A stretch of 64,000 nucleotides of DNA from Nostoc sp. 106C (lineage in GTDB: Bacteria > Cyanobacteriota > Cyanobacteriia > Cyanobacteriales > Nostocaceae): NCBI RefSeq assembly GCF_002154725.1, contig NZ_MTAW01000095.1:39407-103406 (forward strand), read 5' to 3'. The position numbers were made by a program, and so were the translations under genes. This document shows, piece after piece, positions 56,246 through 64,000 of the stretch. Below the pieces are notes generated by a model, which saw only the letters and a list, made by a program, of their open reading frames with translations, was not told the origin of the DNA and made no database searches. Numbering within the stretch: position 1 is the stretch's first letter; every line of letters begins with the position of its first letter.

Positions 56246-56665
56246 TTAGGCTCTGACGGGTTGAGCAGACGTTGGAATCATCGATGGATCAATGACAATC
56301 CCCAATCCTTGTGCGACAGGGCGACCGTAATTGACATCTGCCCGGAAGAAATAGCAAAGTTGGCGCATTTGAATATCACTTCGTGCCTGACTCAAACTGC
56401 CCACAATGTTTTGGATGAGACGCTCCTGTTGCTTGGGTGTCATGATTCGATAGAGATCGCCTGCTTGGGTGTAATCGTCATTTCCAACACGATGATCCTA
56501 GCAATCGGCTTTGAGCTTTGACATTGCCTAAGTCCAAAGCTGGCTCTGCATAAGCACAATTCTGCTCTGGCGCATCCTGATAGCTACGAGTACCTGTTGT
56601 CAAAGAGTTCTGTTATCTGCAACTGGAATGCCATTAGCAGTCGTCAAGGTTTTGAGGTCTGCCAT
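56246..56665 (-). pseudogene. relic of a conventional haem catalase (deleted and frameshifted)
   Basis: Reading the minus strand from an ATG at 56665 gives DLKTLTTANGIPVADN, the start of a clade-3-type catalase, and then a stop. Shortly after, another frame gives SYQDAPEQNCAYAEPALDLG. The last 65 codons (ending at 56246) give QQERLIQNIVGSLSQARSDI and YGRPVAQGLG, the normal catalase C-terminus. The whole haem-binding middle, some 400 residues, is missing. The remaining ORF of 65 codons cannot make a catalase. Immediately upstream of katG, so one peroxide-scavenging gene has decayed beside another. Confidence 0.8.
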
Positions 56666-57055
56666 ACTGGGTGATTTCTCCATCATTTACTGAGACGTTG
56701 CATTATCTGTTTAGGCGGTCTAGCTCAAACTGATAAACAGTAAATTTACTCACAGTTGTTATGAGTTTATTTTAATATCGTAGTCAAAATGACTTCGAGA
56801 TAGCAAGTTCAAGCAAAGATTGTAATAAACTGTAAGATTTATCTATTTGTGAACAGGAGCTAGCCCACCCAGTATTCAGCTAGAGAAGAAGTTTGAGTAG
56901 CATCAATGCTGACAGTTTTAACATTTGCATTGGGAATTGCTTTGTGCGTCTGCCTTGTACTGCCATACAGAATTCGTAATTAGGTTTTCGCAAGGGTTTC
57001 AGAATGTTATAGATTATCCTGATGACTTCAGCTAAGGTAGTTTGCTATTGAACTG
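56666..57055. other. intergenic region with a possible 25-residue membrane peptide
   Basis: An ORF of 25 residues on the plus strand (56906-56983, MLTVLTFALGIALCVCLVLP then YRIRN) would be a single hydrophobic helix with a basic tail, the shape of small photosynthetic or transport subunits, but I cannot match it to one. No ribosome site is obvious. Otherwise no gene seen. Confidence 0.35.
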
Positions 57056-58078
57056 TTAAACTTTGCCACTACCGATGAGATACAGCAACGCCATACGCAC
57101 AGCTACACCACTGGTAACTTGTGCTTGAATGAGGCTAAATTCTGGATCGTCCATTAAATCGGAGCTAATTTCTACACCACGATTGACTGGACCTGGATGC
57201 AAAACTTTGACATTAGGCTTGCAAAGTCGCAGTTTATCTCGTGTAATGCCAAACAATTGATGATATTCTCGTAAACTCGGCAGTAAATGCGCAGTCATGC
57301 GTTCTTTTTGCAGGCGCAATGTCATGACGAAATCAGCATCACGCAAAGCTGGTTCAAGTTGCCAATGTAAAAATAACTGCCGTTTATAGGGGGTAGTTAT
57401 TTCTATTTCCTCTGCTGTTTGTTCAGAGAAATACTCAGCAAATAACTTTGGTAAAAGGGTGGGTGGTGCTGCTAAATGCACTTCGGCACCACTTGCCGTC
57501 AAACTCCAAATATTCGATCGCGCTACGCGAGAATGCAGTATATCCCCGACAATGGCAATCTTTTTACCTTTTAAAAGTTCGATGCGGGGATTAGCTGGGT
57601 CAATGAGAGTACAGATGGTAAATAAGTCTAGCAGTGCTTGGGAAGGATGCTCATGTTGACCATCGCCAGCATTTAGCACACTCACCTTCACACCTAAACG
57701 ATCCATTTCTTGAGCGATCGCATTTGGTACTCCTGCCTCTCGATGGCGGATTACCATGATATCAGTTCCCATCGCCAAATAGGTCTTAGCCGTATCGAGA
57801 ATTGTCTCTCCCTTAGTCATAGAAGAAGTGGCTGCGGCAAAGTTCAGCGTATCTGCACTGAGGCGTTTGGCTGCGATTTCAAAACTACTGCGAGTGCGGG
57901 TAGAAGGTTCAAAGAATAAATTCGCTACCACTTGTCCCTGCAAAGTGGGTACTTTCTTTGTGCGTCGTGATAGCACCTCTTGGAAACTAGCAGCAGTCTG
58001 CAAAACTGCATCGTATTCAACGTTAGTGAAGTCAGTAAGAGAAAGAATGTGATGACGATTCCAGGTGGTACTAGGCAT
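57056..58078 (-). CDS. pyrB: aspartate carbamoyltransferase catalytic subunit
   Basis: Condenses carbamoyl phosphate with aspartate in pyrimidine synthesis. 340 residues with [19 protein letters not shown] (carbamoyl-phosphate loop), [27 protein letters not shown] and [13 protein letters not shown], all diagnostic. The catalytic subunit is longer than the E. coli one by about 30 residues, with the extra in the middle region, as in other cyanobacterial homologues (recollection). No regulatory subunit gene is nearby. Single gene unit. Confidence 0.95.
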   Translation of the reverse strand: MPSTTWNRHHILSLTDFTNVEYDAVLQTAASFQEVLSRRTKKVPTLQGQVVANLFFEPSTRTRSSFEIAAKRLSADTLNFAAATSSMTKGETILDTAKTYLAMGTDIMVIRHREAGVPNAIAQEMDRLGVKVSVLNAGDGQHEHPSQALLDLFTICTLIDPANPRIELLKGKKIAIVGDILHSRVARSNIWSLTASGAEVHLAAPPTLLPKLFAEYFSEQTAEEIEITTPYKRQLFLHWQLEPALRDADFVMTLRLQKERMTAHLLPSLREYHQLFGITRDKLRLCKPNVKVLHPGPVNRGVEISSDLMDDPEFSLIQAQVTSGVAVRMALLYLIGSGKV

Positions 58079-58320
58079 AGATATTGATCGGTTTTTTATG
58101 TAGAGATGTGATTGAGTAGCTCTCTACAGCTCTTAAATTACATATGCAGAGGCAATGATACCACCTGTCTTCTATCAAATTAGATACCTATTAAATACAA
58201 CAATGAATAATACAAATATCGAGTTAATGATGGTTAGTTAATTCTGGAGGTAGAAGCACCAAATATAAAGATACACAGAGCCTTTCAGAAGGACTAGATG
58301 TTTTGTTTGCCAAATAAGAA

Positions 58321-58893
58321 TTAATCACCTATTTTGTGGCTGTTACTCGTCTGCTGTCTTAATTGAGTAAGCGTTTCCTCACACCAATGAATTAGTGCCT
58401 GCGTTACATACAGCTTGTAGCTAGCTGTTATTAGCCAATAAGCAGCATTCGGATTATCAGCCTCCTTTACTTTTACCTGTTCTGCAATAGCTTGATACTT
58501 TTGCAGCAATTGCTGTTGCAAATTATGAAATTTTTCTACATGACGAATATTGTCAGCTACAGTCATTTGTTGCCCAAAAAACAGCTTTAACAAAATTTCA
58601 ATTCTGTCTACTTGCGGCTCAACAGGCGCTATTAACCACTGTTGTAACTCCTTGAGTCCATTGTCTGTGATCTGATACACGTGGCGATCTGGCTTACCAA
58701 CTTGCGCCTCTATCGATTGCGTTGCTAATCCTTCTGCAACCAACCGCTTGAGGATAGGGTAAATTTGCCCGTAGCTCTCACTCCAAAAGTTGCTGGTACT
58801 GGCTTCAATCTTCTTTTTGATGTCGTAGCCAGACTTGGGGCCAAAACTCAATATTCCTAAAATGGCGTATTTGCTTTTGTTTTCTCTTGACAT
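58321..58893 (-). CDS. PadR-family transcriptional regulator
   Basis: 190 residues. The N-terminal winged helix (about 1-85) is typical PadR: YAILGILSFGPKSGYDIKK, FWSESYGQIYPILKRLVAEG and GKPDRHVYQITDNGLKELQQ. A helical C-terminal dimerisation domain (PadR-C, about 95-185) follows. PadR repressors respond to small toxic ligands and usually control a neighbouring gene. The only neighbour it could control by divergent promoter is the epimerase at 59076, which is now only a remnant. A 17-bp palindrome sits at its own promoter. Confidence 0.88.
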   Translation of the reverse strand: MSRENKSKYAILGILSFGPKSGYDIKKKIEASTSNFWSESYGQIYPILKRLVAEGLATQSIEAQVGKPDRHVYQITDNGLKELQQWLIAPVEPQVDRIEILLKLFFGQQMTVADNIRHVEKFHNLQQQLLQKYQAIAEQVKVKEADNPNAAYWLITASYKLYVTQALIHWCEETLTQLRQQTSNSHKIGD

Positions 58894-58908
58894 TGCATTT
58901 CTCAGTTA

Positions 58909-58925
58909 TATATCTTTAAGATATA
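58909..58925. promoter_or_regulatory. palindromic operator candidate for the PadR regulator
   Basis: TATATCTT-T-AAGATATA, a perfect odd palindrome of 17 bp, 16 bp upstream of the padR start. PadR-type proteins bind AT-rich palindromes in the promoter they control, so autoregulation and control of the divergent gene are likely. Confidence 0.5.
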
Positions 58926-59075
58926 AATAGGGATAAATTTTCAAACTGCTCTAGCCTTGGATTCTCATAATAATCCTCGACGTAGCTACAGATAATTAAC
59001 TTTTGCCAAAGCGATCGCAGGCGCTCTAGCAGTATCTGTGCTAACAATCATCGTTAAGAAATTAGGAACACAAAG

Positions 59076-59189
59076 ATGAAAGCATTTGTTACAGGCAGTA
59101 CGGGTTTACTAGGTAACAACTTAGTGCGCTTATTAGTTGAACGAGGATATTTAATAAAAGCTTTAGTTCGAGTTTATTTGGCAATATGA
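59076..59189 (+). pseudogene. 5' remnant of an NAD-dependent epimerase/dihydroflavonol-4-reductase-like gene
   Basis: An ATG preceded by AGGAACA starts MKAFVTGSTGLLGNNLVRLL, the Rossmann loop of an extended SDR. After VERGYLIKALVRV the sequence changes to VYLAI and stops at 59187-59189. About 35 codons are left of a family usually near 330 residues. The 3' end of what looks like the same kind of gene is at 63138-63516. The intervening 4 kb carry unrelated genes, so this was probably one gene split by insertion and deletion. Confidence 0.7.
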
Positions 59190-59272
59190 ATTTGCCAAAA
59201 TTGAATCAGGAAAAGCTAATATTTTTAGTTTAAATGATTTGATATCTTAGCTATTGTCTTGTTTGCAGTTCA

Positions 59273-61963
59273 CTACAACGAGGGTAAACTCCATTTTTCG
59301 CAAATCTCTCTAGCTTTCTTAATGTGTTCTTCTGCTTTCTCTTTGTAGCCAGACGTGGAAAAGTTCACGTTCGGTTTAGAATACAATTTCTCATAGCAAT
59401 GAGCTTGTCCATAATGTGCTTGCATTTGCAAGCGTGGAAACTCAGCCTCCCTTAGAAGTTCCTCTAATTCTTCATATTTTTTTAAAGCATCTTCGTAATG
59501 CTCGCAAGAGTATTCCAATTCTGCATACTTGTGTAAAGTAAGGGCGTTACAAATCATAGGGGCTTTCTCTTTTCGTGAATAAGCTCGGTTAAGATAATCG
59601 TATGCTTTAAGTTTTTTACCATAACAAGTAGCTAACTCCGTGTACAGCCAGATGGGGCTTCCTATATCAGTCTCAGTAACGAAGCGTTCCGCTATCCCAA
59701 GAATAAATTCGCTAGGGGTGTGAAGCTTTAATATATTTAATGCCCTACCGATGTTGTACAATATCCTGAATTTTTTAGTGTGGTCTTGAGAGCTATCCTC
59801 GCTATTACTCATTACTGTTGTTTCTATTTCTTTTTTAGCCCCGTTATTTAATTCTTCACCTGATAAAAGATTTTTAAAACTATGAACTCCGCTTGGAACT
59901 ACTTTTTCTCCAATTGCCTGGAATGCCGCAGTAATGAAACAACCAATCGCTCTTATAGGTTTTGGTTTTTCTAGCTCTATATGTATCAAGCCAAGTTCAT
60001 AAATAGCTAAAGCTTGCCAGCTTAATTTTTTTAATTTTTTGGCATACTTACTTGCTGTTTCGCAATCTTTCTGAGATTGTTTAAAGTTACCTATAAGTCT
60101 ATATGCCCTACCTTTATTGATATATGCAGCAATTTGGGTAAAGATTAATTCTTCATCTTTATTTAATTTCCTACCTATAATTTTTAAGATTTCGTCACTA
60201 ACTTCAAGAGCTTTTAGATTTTTACCTGCTTCTGAATAAACGAACCCAAGAGGAACTAAAGCTATCGCTCTTTTTTGAAGGTCGGATAATTTGCTTATTA
60301 ATTTGGGAGCTACTTCAGTTATGCGATCCACATTATTCCAAAGATTAGCGGAGCATCTTAAGTTATCTAATTTTTTTGCATTTAGAATCTTGAAAATAAA
60401 TATTTCATAACAATCATTAAACATCCTAGCTTCATAAAAATGATGGATAGCCTCAAACGCTGCATCTACTTCTTGCACTTCTCGACAATTACCAGCTTTG
60501 TCCTGGTAATAATTTGCTGCTCTTATATGGCTTTCATTAAGCATCTTGTTATCAAGAAGCCTGTAACAGTATTCCTTAACAAAAGGATGTATTTTATAAA
60601 TAGGATAATTTTCATCTTGAAATTTATTCTCAGCTTTCAATAAGCTTGCAACTTTTAAATCATCAATTATCTGTCTTATTTCATATTCGTCTAACCTATC
60701 CATTTGACTAAGTATACCGTTGAAGGAGATTAGATGTCGATCCTGATATACAGATATTCTAGTGAGACACTCTCGCTGCTTCTCATTCAACCTATTAACT
60801 ACTTCTTTTAAGATAGTACAAATGCCATCTATTGGTTTATCCTGTTTCAAAAATAGGTTTACGCTTCCTTGAAACTCTTTGTCTCTTTGAATAAGGGGTA
60901 TCACTAATTCTATTGCTTTAGGATTACCTGAACATTTTTTTGTTAGCGCTATAAGGTCACTCTCTGTTCCCTTTAATTTGTATGCACCATTCTCTACTTC
61001 GTGGTCAGATAAATTTGAGATCAGTTCTATTGCATATTCCTGATTAAGACCCGGCAGAATTAACTCTGAGTAGTTTGGACTTCTGAGTTCAACAAAACTT
61101 TCACGGCTATTTAATATTAATTTACTACAATGTTCTGTTTGTAATATTTTATTAAACAGATAATAATACTCTCGGCACTCTTCCGCAAATGTACCTGACT
61201 CTCCTAATTCTTTATTTTTATCAGATAGTAATGCTTCTGCATTATCAATAACTATTAGGCATCGTTGTTTTCTAAGTTGAGATAACAAGCGTTTTGTTAT
61301 CCCTTCAAAATCATCCTGACGGGTTGTCTCGTTAGTTATTTCTCCATTAGAAAGATTATACAGAATGGAGTTGACAAATTCCTTAATAATAGGCGGTCTT
61401 TCATTATCCACCTGAGCATTAAACTCTTTCCAAACAACAGCGTTAAATATAGCTATTTTATCCTGATATAATTTTCTAATTAATTTACTAATTAAAGTTG
61501 TTTTTCCCGTACCGGCAAAAGCAATTATCCCTATAATTTTATGTTCCTGTTTCAGAATATTACTTTCAAGTTTCTCAAGATATTCTTTACGTCCAACAAA
61601 ATATCTTGAATCTGATGCTATATTCTCTGGCATCCTAAAAATAGGAATTAGGTTATTTAAAATCTTATTTTCATCAGTATTTTCATTTATTTCCCCTGCG
61701 GCTTGAAGCACATTCCATACTTGATTGACTTCTATTTCAAGATAATTTGCAAGAAAACTAATAATTTCACGGCGCGGTTGTTTAGTTTTTCCATTAAAAA
61801 TTCTATGCCAATTACTTCTATCTGTTGGGCTACCTGTTTTCTTTTCCATTTCAGATGCTGTAGGTAGTTTCTTTCCAGACATTTTTTCAAGTGCCATCTC
61901 AATAAAAAGTCTTTTCTTTATCTCTAGCTGGCAGATACTTGTGTTATTACTTATATTGGACAT
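59273..61963 (-). CDS. STAND NTPase: N-terminal HTH, NB-ARC-type ATPase, TPR repeats
   Basis: 896 residues. Residues 20-90 look like a helix-turn-helix domain (ASEMEKKTGSPTDRSNWHRI, LANYLEIEVNQVW). From about 120 a STAND ATPase begins: YFVGRKEYLEKLE, P-loop IAFAGTGKTTL at 147-157 (Ala where the first Gly is usual), Walker B CLIVIDNAEALL and LILNSRES sensor, then CSGNPKAIEL. Winged-helix-like and TPR segments (from about 480, including KFRILYNIGRALNIL) complete it. STAND proteins are switches that oligomerise on recognising a ligand; many bacterial ones are antiphage defence sensors. The gene is AT-rich and sits between two halves of a broken epimerase gene. Confidence 0.8.
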   Translation of the reverse strand: MSNISNNTSICQLEIKKRLFIEMALEKMSGKKLPTASEMEKKTGSPTDRSNWHRIFNGKTKQPRREIISFLANYLEIEVNQVWNVLQAAGEINENTDENKILNNLIPIFRMPENIASDSRYFVGRKEYLEKLESNILKQEHKIIGIIAFAGTGKTTLISKLIRKLYQDKIAIFNAVVWKEFNAQVDNERPPIIKEFVNSILYNLSNGEITNETTRQDDFEGITKRLLSQLRKQRCLIVIDNAEALLSDKNKELGESGTFAEECREYYYLFNKILQTEHCSKLILNSRESFVELRSPNYSELILPGLNQEYAIELISNLSDHEVENGAYKLKGTESDLIALTKKCSGNPKAIELVIPLIQRDKEFQGSVNLFLKQDKPIDGICTILKEVVNRLNEKQRECLTRISVYQDRHLISFNGILSQMDRLDEYEIRQIIDDLKVASLLKAENKFQDENYPIYKIHPFVKEYCYRLLDNKMLNESHIRAANYYQDKAGNCREVQEVDAAFEAIHHFYEARMFNDCYEIFIFKILNAKKLDNLRCSANLWNNVDRITEVAPKLISKLSDLQKRAIALVPLGFVYSEAGKNLKALEVSDEILKIIGRKLNKDEELIFTQIAAYINKGRAYRLIGNFKQSQKDCETASKYAKKLKKLSWQALAIYELGLIHIELEKPKPIRAIGCFITAAFQAIGEKVVPSGVHSFKNLLSGEELNNGAKKEIETTVMSNSEDSSQDHTKKFRILYNIGRALNILKLHTPSEFILGIAERFVTETDIGSPIWLYTELATCYGKKLKAYDYLNRAYSRKEKAPMICNALTLHKYAELEYSCEHYEDALKKYEELEELLREAEFPRLQMQAHYGQAHCYEKLYSKPNVNFSTSGYKEKAEEHIKKAREICEKWSLPSL

Positions 61964-62682
61964 AGCTTAGTACCCCTTGTTATTTAAAAGTCTAATTTCT
62001 AGAATATTTTTATTTAAAAATAATAATTTACTAACAAAAATTATATTTTACTAAATTCATAGTGTTCATATTATATTTTTATAGGTTAAGTGCATAAGTA
62101 TCGTACAAAAATGTGGTAAAAAGCTCTAATTATGGTAAATTACTCAATAATATTACGAGCATTCTCATTATTATTAAGAATTCATATTTGGTTGTTTTTA
62201 TATAACTCAGTATAACTACTGTGGTATATTAGATACTTAAATTTAGGATATCTGAATAAAACAGATATACAGATTAATGCTTTTTAAAGCTTAATTTCCT
62301 GCAAGTAATCACATATTTATTCAAGACTAACACTTGCATAAAGAGGCTGTCTAAATTTTTTTGTTGTTTTTTTACAACTGATTAAATACAAATATAAAAC
62401 TATTTTTATAAGGTTTTGTAGCTAAAAAGTACTGATAGCTGTTGTAGAAAAGCTCTTTTATTCATTTGCAACATCACACAAAAATAGATAGATTACAGGT
62501 ATAAATCTACTTGGTAACCGACATCAATAAAGCAATATCTGAGCTTCCAACGAATGGGCATTCAAAATATGAAATATCAAAGCATACTTCATACTTTGAA
62601 TTAGCTTGATAGTTTCTAGCTACTAAGCGGTTATCAAACATTTCACCTTTGGACGACTTATCAACACAGAGAAGCCTATTGT
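61964..62682. other. long AT-rich divergent region upstream of the STAND gene
   Basis: About 720 bp without a gene, among the most AT-rich parts of the window. A hairpin ATATCTG/CAGATAT with a 7-nt loop lies at 62248-62268. The STAND gene and the small membrane protein gene are transcribed away from each other from here. Promoters or a small RNA could be present, but I cannot define them. Confidence 0.4.
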
Positions 62683-62910
62683 ATGAAATACAACTTCCCA
62701 GTATGGCAAATAACTGTACCGCTAAGTATAATATTAACCTTTGGCATAGGTTCTATTACTGCCATTTACATGACCAACGGTGGATACATAATTCAGTTTG
62801 AAGCTACTCCGCAAAAAGTCAATGTGAGGACTGTGATAGATAAACGAAATAATAGAACAGTAGAAAATGATAAAACCAGAAAACAGGGAGAGATTAACAG
62901 TAAAGATTAA
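62683..62910 (+). CDS. small single-pass membrane protein, unknown
   Basis: 75 residues: a short N-terminus, one membrane helix (about 8-30, ITVPLSIILTFGIGSITAIY), then a soluble C-terminal tail of about 45 charged residues (RTVIDKRNNRTVENDKTRKQ). No family recognised. It is divergent from the STAND gene, 720 bp away, and ends just before a terminator-like hairpin (62965-63000). Being inside the same insert makes it a possible partner of the STAND protein, but there is no direct evidence. Ribosome site weak. Confidence 0.5.
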   Translation: MKYNFPVWQITVPLSIILTFGIGSITAIYMTNGGYIIQFEATPQKVNVRTVIDKRNNRTVENDKTRKQGEINSKD

Positions 62911-62964
62911 GTACTTAAATCTTTGAAGATAACTTTTTCTATCTAGTGAGTAATTTTACTCTAA

Positions 62965-63000
62965 ACAAAAAGCCCCTGGTGATGTGCTAGGAGCTTTTCT
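62965..63000 (+). terminator. terminator-like hairpin after the small membrane protein
   Basis: AAAAGC and GCTTTT flank a partly paired CCCTGG/CTAGGA interior with a short loop, about 55 bp after the stop codon. It ends with a short T-run, so a weak intrinsic terminator is likely. Confidence 0.45.
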
Positions 63001-63137
63001 GTCTATGGAGCGAGTTCTGCCAGAAACTCTATCGTCTTTGCCCATCGGACTGAGCAACCTGTATTTAAATTGGTGATTGTGCCAACTCCAAAAGCATCAA
63101 GAATGAAATTCCAACCTGTAACGATTGATGTGTTTAA

Positions 63138-63516
63138 TTTCTCCAAACGCTTCTAGAGAATTATTTCCAGCAAAAAATCCTGGGAATTCTTGATGGTGGT
63201 GCTTGTATGGTAGATGCTCGTGATGTGGCACAAGCAATGATTAACGCAGTTGAGCGAGGTAAAAATGGCGATCGCTACATTACAGCCGGACAATATTACA
63301 CTCTAGAAAATCTTTTCCAAACTCTAGAAAGAATTAGTGGAATACCTGCTCCTAAATTGCGAATTCCTTATAATTTGACTGTGATTTTAGCCTGGTTTTC
63401 TGATAATTACGCCAGATTGACTAGGACAAAATCAGTTATTCCTCTAGAAGGAATCCGCATCATGCATGAAAAAATCCAGCTTGACTCTGCAAAGGCAATT
63501 AAAGAATTAGAAGTTA
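63138..63516 (+). pseudogene. 3' remnant of the NAD-dependent epimerase/reductase gene
   Basis: The frame opening at 63138 (after a TAA) reads FLQTLLENYFQQKILGILDGG, then VDARDVAQAMINAVERGKNG and YTLENLFQTLERISG and LDSAKAIKELEV, the normal C-terminal half of an extended-SDR reductase. The last ~10-20 residues are replaced by unrelated sequence at an apparent insertion boundary near 63517. Together with the fragment at 59076 it covers the two ends of one gene; the middle ~150 codons are gone. An ATG at 63207 could start a 154-codon ORF, but it would lack the NAD-binding half. Confidence 0.7.
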
Positions 63517-63568
63517 GGGACTTCCAGAAAATAAAATATACAGTTTATAAGAATGATAATCATTCCGA

Positions 63569-63614
63569 GGGGAAGGGAGAGGCTGCCGCAGGCAGCCTCT
63601 CCCTTCCCCTTTTT
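63569..63614 (+). terminator. very strong intrinsic terminator at the IS boundary
   Basis: A perfect 19-bp stem (GGGGAAGGGAGAGGCTGCC and its complement, loop GCA) followed by five T. It lies between the epimerase remnant and the transposase start, so it probably blocks read-through into the IS. Confidence 0.8.
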
Positions 63615-63655
63615 GTAGTAAATTCAAGGATGATTCGATTTTTCGGTAGAAAAAG

Positions 63656-64000
63656 GTGTCTATACAATTAACGGATTCACTAAAACACTTGTTGAAGGAA
63701 ACGGCACAGCAATTAACAGGAGCAGCCAAACGTAAATTTATTGCACAAACAGTTGTGGCATTAGGATACGGAGGACACTCTCTAGCACAGCGAGAGTTGG
63801 GATGGAATCGGGTAACTATTAGTAAAGCAATCAAAGAATTAAATAGTGGTATCACTTGTATAGATAACTATCGAGGTCGAGGACGTTATAAAGCAGAATC
63901 ACATCTACCAAATCTTTTATCAGATATCAAAAAGTTAGTTGATGGTCAAAGTCAGATAGACCCAAGTTTTAAAAGTCAAAGGCTCTATATGCGTCTTTCT
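63656..64000 (+). CDS. ISAzo13-family transposase (N-terminal part)
   Basis: GTG at 63656 with AAAAAGG just upstream gives 115 residues to the window end. SIQLTDSLKHLLKETAQQL, TGAAKRKFIAQTVVALGYGG, AQRELGWNRVTISKAIKEL (helix-turn-helix) and GRGRYKAESHLPNLL are in the order seen at the start of ISAzo13-type transposases. The DDE catalytic domain lies past the window. The insertion interrupts the 3' end of the epimerase remnant. Confidence 0.8.
   Translation, partial: MSIQLTDSLKHLLKETAQQLTGAAKRKFIAQTVVALGYGGHSLAQRELGWNRVTISKAIKELNSGITCIDNYRGRGRYKAESHLPNLLSDIKKLVDGQSQIDPSFKSQRLYMRLS

Larger units (their letters stand above)
63517..64000 (+). mobile_element. ISAzo13-family insertion sequence (left part; runs off window)
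   Basis: The transposase-like gene at 63656 and the abrupt change from epimerase coding sequence at about 63517 (GGGACTTCCAGAAAATAAA-type end) mark the left side of an IS. The likely terminal inverted repeat cannot be verified without the right end. A strong hairpin (63569-63609) between the end and the transposase would stop outside transcription. Confidence 0.55.

Noticed and set aside
63021..63152. Frame reading like protein before the epimerase 3' remnant
   Set aside because: Could be a relic of another gene, but no family is recognisable and it ends at TAG without a start.

Overview
The window looks like chromosomal DNA of a filamentous, probably heterocystous (Nostocales, Nostoc-like) cyanobacterium. 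The evidence is the frequent HIP1 octamer GCGATCGC (for example 3121-3128), the AT-leaning composition, cyanobacterial conserved proteins (an M48 peptidase, a lactate/glycolate-oxidase-type enzyme, BY-kinase, pentapeptide and WG-repeat proteins) and interspersed palindromes and MITE-like elements of the kind abundant in Nostoc. The genus is an inference.

Layout. (1) 1-9300, mixed housekeeping: a divergent TetR/tautomerase/GFA detoxification unit with two visible operators, a VOC protein, DUF4385, a hotdog thioesterase, a SpoU-type rRNA methyltransferase, tRNA-Leu(CAG), murA (apparently starting at ATT), an M48 peptidase, an FMN-dependent 2-hydroxyacid oxidase and tRNA-Leu(CAA). (2) 9300-10960: a mostly non-coding stretch with a terminator-bounded possible small RNA and one small basic gene (9788-10030) that runs through its own intrinsic terminator, an architecture known from tmRNA-controlled ribosome-rescue factors. 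(3) 10959-38257, 27 kb all on the plus strand: a surface polysaccharide locus with a WecG/TagA transferase, a Wzm/Wzt ABC exporter, methyltransferases, the four dTDP-L-rhamnose genes (order B-A-C-D), UDP-galactopyranose mutase followed by a GlfT2-like galactofuranosyltransferase, about ten other glycosyltransferases, a HAD-type protein and a Wzy/ligase-like membrane protein. After tRNA-Gln and a 1.2 kb non-coding stretch carrying a MITE, a Wzc-like tyrosine kinase/co-polymerase follows. The simplest reading is a rhamnose- and galactofuranose-containing O-antigen or exopolysaccharide polymer.

(4) 41960-53465: conserved cyanobacterial proteins, an HpxZ-like NTF2 protein followed by a metallo-beta-lactamase-fold relic, an SLH/WG/glycoside-hydrolase-like pair separated only by an in-frame TAA, hisC, a secreted pentapeptide protein, an FAD-oxidoreductase/ETHE1 persulfide-dioxygenase fusion, and a FosX-type fosfomycin hydrolase with all expected active-site residues. 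(5) 53466-56665: two adjacent MITE-like elements, a visibly GC-rich katG, and a deleted relic of a conventional catalase. (6) 57056-64000: pyrB, a PadR regulator with a palindromic site at its promoter, and an NAD-dependent epimerase gene reduced to its two ends, between which lie about 4 kb carrying a large HTH-NB-ARC-TPR (STAND) NTPase and a small membrane protein. The epimerase 3' remnant is cut by an ISAzo13-family insertion that runs off the window end.

The best candidates for something undescribed are the self-truncating basic gene at 9788 and the STAND NTPase island at about 59.2-63.1 kb. All functions are read from sequence motifs without database searches.
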